DNA from: Nitrososphaerota archaeon
Lineage (GTDB): Archaea; Thermoproteota; Nitrososphaeria; Conexivisphaerales; UBA164
Assembly (NCBI GenBank): GCA_023381255.1
Contig: JAMCTX010000001.1
Coordinates: 1-64,000, forward strand
DNA length: 64,000 nucleotides
Reading direction: 5' to 3'
Shown: positions 60,312 through 64,000 of the stretch, one piece after another
Layout: each line of letters starts with the position of its first letter
Position numbering within the stretch: the stretch's first letter is position 1
Notes under the pieces: model-generated
What the model saw: only the letters and a program-made list of their open reading frames with translations
Told to the model about the DNA's origin: nothing
Databases searched by the model: none
Made by a program: the position numbers and the translations under genes

Positions 60312-62401
60312 TGTTTTTCCCTCCTTATGTTGCACAGGAGCCCCCTTAGCGTAGTGCTGCCTATGCCCACCGCACATGCCGTATTGTCTGTAAGCCTGTT
60401 ATCATTGGCGATGTCGGGCCAGCCGTGCTGCACGCCGACAACCCTTGGGTGTATGCCCTGTGTCAGCTTTGCCTTCATGATCACAAACCCCCTCCTTGTT
60501 TCAACCCTCACCTTATCGCCGTCAGATATCCCGAGCTTTTTTGCGGTATCGTTGTTTATCTCGACAATTGGGTCTGGGTATATGTCCCTGAGCGCAGGAA
60601 CGTTCCTCTGGGCTGTATGAAAGTAGGCGGAGACTCTCCTGCCTGTCGTGAGCACAAGCGGATACTGCTTAGCAACCTCCGGGGTGCTGTACGGGCTTTC
60701 AAACGGCTCATTGTAGAACGGCAGGGGATCGTATCCCCATCCCTTTAACCTTTCAGAGTAAAGCTCTATCTTTTTAGAAGGGGTATTGAAGCCGTTCCTG
60801 AGCTTAGACCCTATGTCAGGCTCATGATATATAATTCCGCCTTTACCCTTTAACTGCTCGAAGGTCATGCCGGTTGGGCTGAGTATATAATCCAGGTATT
60901 CCCTCTCGGAATTCCAGAACCCTTTAAGGTTCATCCTCTTTGCAAGCTCTATCATTATCCATGTGTCAGACTGCGCCTCTCCAACTGTTGCTACCTTCTG
61001 CCTGATCCTGAGGTGGCCATATGTTGCCTGCGCAGAGTCAGCAAGCCCGTCATATTCAAGCCAGCTTGCCACTGGAAGAACTATGTCAGCCATTTCGGCA
61101 GTTTTTGACAGGAAAAGGTCAGCAACTGCAAGAAAATCCACCTTGTTCAACGCCTCGGCAGCCCTGTCAGAGTTTGCTATTGACAGCTTCGGGTTCCCTC
61201 CCATGATGAACATTGCCCTTATCTGGTACGGTTCGCCAGTTATTATGGCATCAAGTATTGTCGGGTAGTGGGCCATTGGAAAGTTGATTTTAAGGTACCT
61301 GCTCAAAAGTGGATAGCGCTGCGCCCCGAGCCTCTTCTTGTCAAGGTCCTCAGGGAGGCTTTCTATCATGATAAAATCGTTGGTGTCAACATATATCTGG
61401 CCGGCTGTTTCAGGAAATATGTTGCCCCCCCTGACATCGACATTACCGGTTATTGCAGAAATTATCGACACGGCCCTGCCAAGCTGTATCGGGTCAACTA
61501 TCTCATCAAATGTTGCAGATATGGCAATGGATGACGGCCTGTTTGTGGCAAATAGCCTCGCCGCCTCAATTATTCTGTCTGAAGGCACCCATGTTATTTC
61601 AGACACCTTGTCTGGCGTGTAAGGAGCAACCCTCTCCTTCAGGCTTTCAAACCCGACAGTGTACTTTTCAACGTATTCCTGGTCATAGAGTTTTTCGCTG
61701 ATGATCACGTTTATCATTCCCATTGCGAGCGCAACGTCAGAGCCCGGCCTTACAGGAAGCCATACGTCAGCCTTGGATGCCATGTTGCTCATCACGGGAT
61801 CCACTACGATCACCTTGGACCCGCCGGACTTGGAGTTAACTATCTTTCGCGACTTGGGAGCCCATGAAGCCGGGGGGTCTGCCCCCCAAACCATTATTGT
61901 TTTTGAGCTTTCTGCATCGGGCCATTCAAGCGCTATTCCCCCAAATGTGAGCTGCTGGGCTATGCTTCTGGGCGTAAAGCACTGGGCCCCGCCTGATTCA
62001 GTCCAGTTGGGAGTGCCAAACGAGTTGGCAAACCTGTTGAACAGCCTTATCCAGGACCCCCTGTTTGTCCCCCTTGCCATCACCACAGCTTCAGGACCGT
62101 ATTCGCTCTTGACCTGAAGAAGTTTTTCAGATATTTCACCGAGTGCTTCATCCCAGCTAACCCTTTTCCATTTTCCTGAACCCCTCGGGCCAGCCCTCTT
62201 CATTGGATATTTTAGCCTGTTGGGGTGATAAAGGAGCTGCACTGACGCAATCGACTTGGGGCAGATTGAGCCCTTGCTCATGGGATCTTCCCTGTTTGGC
62301 ATTATCTGGACAACCTTATCGTCAACCAGCTTTACAATAACGCCACACTGATTGTGACCGCATATCGAACACGTGGTGTTTATATATTTAGCTTCCTGCA
62401 T
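60308..62401 (-). CDS. molybdopterin oxidoreductase catalytic subunit (PsrA/PhsA/SreA/SoeA-like)
   Basis: 697 residues, DMSO-reductase superfamily. An N-terminal [4Fe-4S] set is CSICGHNQCG (Cys11, 14, 19) with Cys47 in GSICPKS; a candidate Mo-ligand Cys lies in GGAQCFTPRS; MWGADPPAS-type and PRPGSDVALAMG-like pterin sites follow, with TTGRRVSAYFHTAQRN toward the end. There is no Tat signal, so the active site should face the cytoplasm, unlike PsrA. Substrate may be sulfur, polysulfide, thiosulfate or, as in SoeABC, sulfite. The three genes overlap stepwise in one operon. Confidence 0.82.
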   Translation of the reverse strand: MQEAKYINTTCSICGHNQCGVIVKLVDDKVVQIMPNREDPMSKGSICPKSIASVQLLYHPNRLKYPMKRAGPRGSGKWKRVSWDEALGEISEKLLQVKSEYGPEAVVMARGTNRGSWIRLFNRFANSFGTPNWTESGGAQCFTPRSIAQQLTFGGIALEWPDAESSKTIMVWGADPPASWAPKSRKIVNSKSGGSKVIVVDPVMSNMASKADVWLPVRPGSDVALAMGMINVIISEKLYDQEYVEKYTVGFESLKERVAPYTPDKVSEITWVPSDRIIEAARLFATNRPSSIAISATFDEIVDPIQLGRAVSIISAITGNVDVRGGNIFPETAGQIYVDTNDFIMIESLPEDLDKKRLGAQRYPLLSRYLKINFPMAHYPTILDAIITGEPYQIRAMFIMGGNPKLSIANSDRAAEALNKVDFLAVADLFLSKTAEMADIVLPVASWLEYDGLADSAQATYGHLRIRQKVATVGEAQSDTWIMIELAKRMNLKGFWNSEREYLDYILSPTGMTFEQLKGKGGIIYHEPDIGSKLRNGFNTPSKKIELYSERLKGWGYDPLPFYNEPFESPYSTPEVAKQYPLVLTTGRRVSAYFHTAQRNVPALRDIYPDPIVEINNDTAKKLGISDGDKVRVETRRGFVIMKAKLTQGIHPRVVGVQHGWPDIANDNRLTDNTACAVGIGSTTLRGLLCNIRREKQ

Positions 62402-62483
62402 TCAGTAACTATCCTATTCCGATTTAAAAACATTATTGCAATTGGTTTAAAACGCTTTTTAACCCGAAACCGCAAGCAAGAAC

Positions 62484-63035
62484 ATGAAGGTGAATAACGA
62501 CCCGGTTCTTATGGAAAGGATCAGGAAGCACATGCTGGAAAGGAACAGCGCAGGGGAAGAACTGAAGGGCACTATAAGGGTTAACATCGAGCACGTTGGG
62601 CACCTGCACTTCAGGGGTACGGCAACCGAGGGGAGGGGGCTCTCCATCGACATTGACGAATCGCCTGAAAGGGGAGGGGAGGGAAACGGAGTCACGCCCC
62701 TGGAAACTTTCCTGATAGGCGCGGGCTCATGCCTCCTGACGCAGTTTGCCGCACTGATAATAACAGGGGGCCTTAAGGTGGACACGATGAAAGCAACCGT
62801 GAGCGGGAACATAGACAGGAGGGTGTACGGCCTGTTCACTGGAATCGAGATAGAAGTGTGGTTAACAGGAAGCGAGGACAGGAAGGCTATTGCCGATGCC
62901 GCTGGCACTTCAGGCGGGCTCTGCAAAAACGCCCAGGGGCTCTGTTACGTTCACAACACCCTGATGCGGGCCGTCAGCATAGCAACCAGGGTGTACATGA
63001 ACGGCGAACTGGTTTATGCAGACAAAACAAAATAA
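62484..63035 (+). CDS. OsmC-like protein
   Basis: 183 residues. The OsmC/Ohr fold is seen through GNGVTPLETFLIGAGSCLLTQFAALI (first reactive Cys in GSCL) and a later GLCKNAQGLCYVHNTL region (second Cys set). Such proteins reduce organic peroxides with a reactive Cys pair. The start at 62484 fits (MKVNNDPVLME). Divergent from the Mo operon; convergent with the permease, stops 8 nt apart. Confidence 0.8.
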   Translation: MKVNNDPVLMERIRKHMLERNSAGEELKGTIRVNIEHVGHLHFRGTATEGRGLSIDIDESPERGGEGNGVTPLETFLIGAGSCLLTQFAALIITGGLKVDTMKATVSGNIDRRVYGLFTGIEIEVWLTGSEDRKAIADAAGTSGGLCKNAQGLCYVHNTLMRAVSIATRVYMNGELVYADKTK

Positions 63036-63043
63036 AAAAATAT

Positions 63044-64000
63044 TTATTCCTTCCTTTTTGCCCATTTTGGAATAAGATTCACTATCAAATTGAGGAATAT
63101 TGCTACAAGCGTGGCCAGCACTATCGGGCTGATTATTGCCGCTTTAAGGTACAGTGGCATTCCGGTAAAGGCCGCTGCTGAAACAGAGGAGATTCCAAGA
63201 CCTACTGCAAGGGAAATTGCCACTATCAACATGTTCTTGTTGTTCCACTCCATGCCAGATATTATCCTAAGCCCGGTAATCAGCAGCATTGCATATATTA
63301 CAAGAAATGCAGAGCCAAGGACCGCATCAGGGATTGAAACTATGAATGCGCCTATCTTTGGTATCAGGCCAAGCACGACCAGCAGGATGCCGGTTGCTGT
63401 GAAAACACGCCTCGCCCCAACCCTGGTGATTTGTACGGCGCCCACGTTCTGGGCAAAGGTTGTAGTGCTCATGCCACCTATGAGTAATGCGATAAGAGAA
63501 CCTATTATTTCCCCTGTGAGCCCTTTCCTGACCCTTGAGTCGCCAACCTTTACGTGGTCAAGGTCGCCAACGGTGTAGTAAACTCCCACAGCTTCAGTTG
63601 CAAGCATCAGCGTGGCTATAAATACAGCCAGCATTGCAGTTTCAATACCCACGGATGATATCTGCGCCCCGTACCTGACTAAGAACGGTTCAGGGAAAGC
63701 GAAAATAGGATAAGAGATTACCTTTGACATGTTCATTATGCCCGCGGCATATGAGTATACCGCGCCTATCAGCAGGCCTATTATGATTGAACCGAACCTC
63801 AGGATGCCCTTTTTGAAAACAAATATTAGAGCGAGTATCGCAGCTATGGTAATAATTGCCCCTATGTCCGGAAGCAGCTTGTAACCGCTGTCATTGATTA
63901 ACCCTATTGCATTTCCTATCAGGACAACGCCTATGATTGTTATAAGCACCCCATAGACCTGCGGATCCCTGACAAGCACTAGCAAGTATTCAATGATGCT
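63044..64000 (-). CDS. NCS2 uracil/xanthine permease, 5' end outside window
   Basis: The frame is open to the right edge of the window, so about 319 C-terminal residues are visible of a family usually about 430-470. Signature stretch ATEAVGVYYTVGDLD, GEIIGSLIALLIGGMSTTTFAQNVGAVQITRVGAR, PKIGAFIVSIPDAVLGSA. The candidate TTG start at 63985 is not real because the frame continues with SIIEYLLV upstream. Nucleobase uptake with H+ symport. Confidence 0.88.
   Translation of the reverse strand, partial: SIIEYLLVLVRDPQVYGVLITIIGVVLIGNAIGLINDSGYKLLPDIGAIITIAAILALIFVFKKGILRFGSIIIGLLIGAVYSYAAGIMNMSKVISYPIFAFPEPFLVRYGAQISSVGIETAMLAVFIATLMLATEAVGVYYTVGDLDHVKVGDSRVRKGLTGEIIGSLIALLIGGMSTTTFAQNVGAVQITRVGARRVFTATGILLVVLGLIPKIGAFIVSIPDAVLGSAFLVIYAMLLITGLRIISGMEWNNKNMLIVAISLAVGLGISSVSAAAFTGMPLYLKAAIISPIVLATLVAIFLNLIVNLIPKWAKRKE

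Noticed and set aside
1-64000. tRNA, rRNA and CRISPR arrays
   Set aside because: Gaps between genes were read for T-loop-like motifs and regularly spaced repeats; none found. A covariance-model search would be decisive.

Overview
The window is archaeal and most resembles a Thermoplasmata-type (probably acidophilic) euryarchaeon. The conserved block rpoN-eno-rps2-memo-mvk-ipk-fni-GGPP synthase-gltX is a classic euryarchaeal neighbourhood. An H+-exporting P-type ATPase, a TPP riboswitch (in Archaea known mainly from Thermoplasmata), short or leaderless 5' ends and TATA boxes fit that placement. No rRNA, tRNA or CRISPR array was seen, so the assignment is inference.

Layout. 1-10.6 kb: partial hisG, a glutamine amidotransferase-like gene, an MFS carrier, a Na+/H+ antiporter, an aconitase-X-type dehydratase subunit, lipid genes, agmatinase, thymidine kinase and threonine synthase. 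10.8-13.6 kb: a composite transposon of two damaged IS6-like copies around a surface-protein gene, with a perfect 8-bp target duplication. 13.6-30.7 kb: housekeeping (RNase Z, 2-oxoacid:ferredoxin oxidoreductase, DEAD helicase, SufB, GluRS, isoprenoid genes, S2, enolase, RpoN). 31.7-46.6 kb: a sulfur-respiration island with dsrA-dsrB-dsrC-dsrN on the minus strand, divergent dsrM-dsrK, siroheme genes, a second DsrK/DsrM-like pair, and a Rieske/cytochrome b operon with three tiny membrane proteins. 47-48.4 kb: a TPP riboswitch and its MFS carrier. 48.4-50.8 kb: the P-type ATPase. 50.8-56.3 kb: an overlapping operon of membrane anchor-aprB-aprA-sat-unknown, preceded by a ribbon-helix-helix-like gene. 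56.3-64 kb: Hsp20, a RAD55/GvpD-like ATPase, an IS5-like remnant, a cytoplasmic-type molybdopterin/Fe-S/NrfD complex, an OsmC-like protein and a partial uracil/xanthine permease.

Function. Sat, AprBA and DsrAB form the soluble sulfate-to-sulfide route. DsrC has both C-terminal cysteines, DsrM/DsrK-like proteins link to the quinone pool, and SumT, the precorrin-2 dehydrogenase and DsrN would supply (amidated) siroheme. QmoAB, DsrJOP, DsrEFH and DsrL are not in the window, so the direction of the pathway cannot be fixed from gene content alone.

Most notable points. (1) dsrK is split by a 1018-bp IS481-type element with a perfect 15-bp target duplication; removing it restores a 530-codon frame. 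(2) Both IS6-like copies carry an inverted repeat around the transposase start codon. It is imperfect as plus-strand RNA but becomes a fully paired stem with G-U pairs and compensatory changes as minus-strand RNA, with the start codon complement in the loop: a candidate RNA-OUT-like antisense regulator. (3) DsrA lacks one ferredoxin-domain cysteine. (4) The TPP riboswitch includes the start codon in its closing helix.
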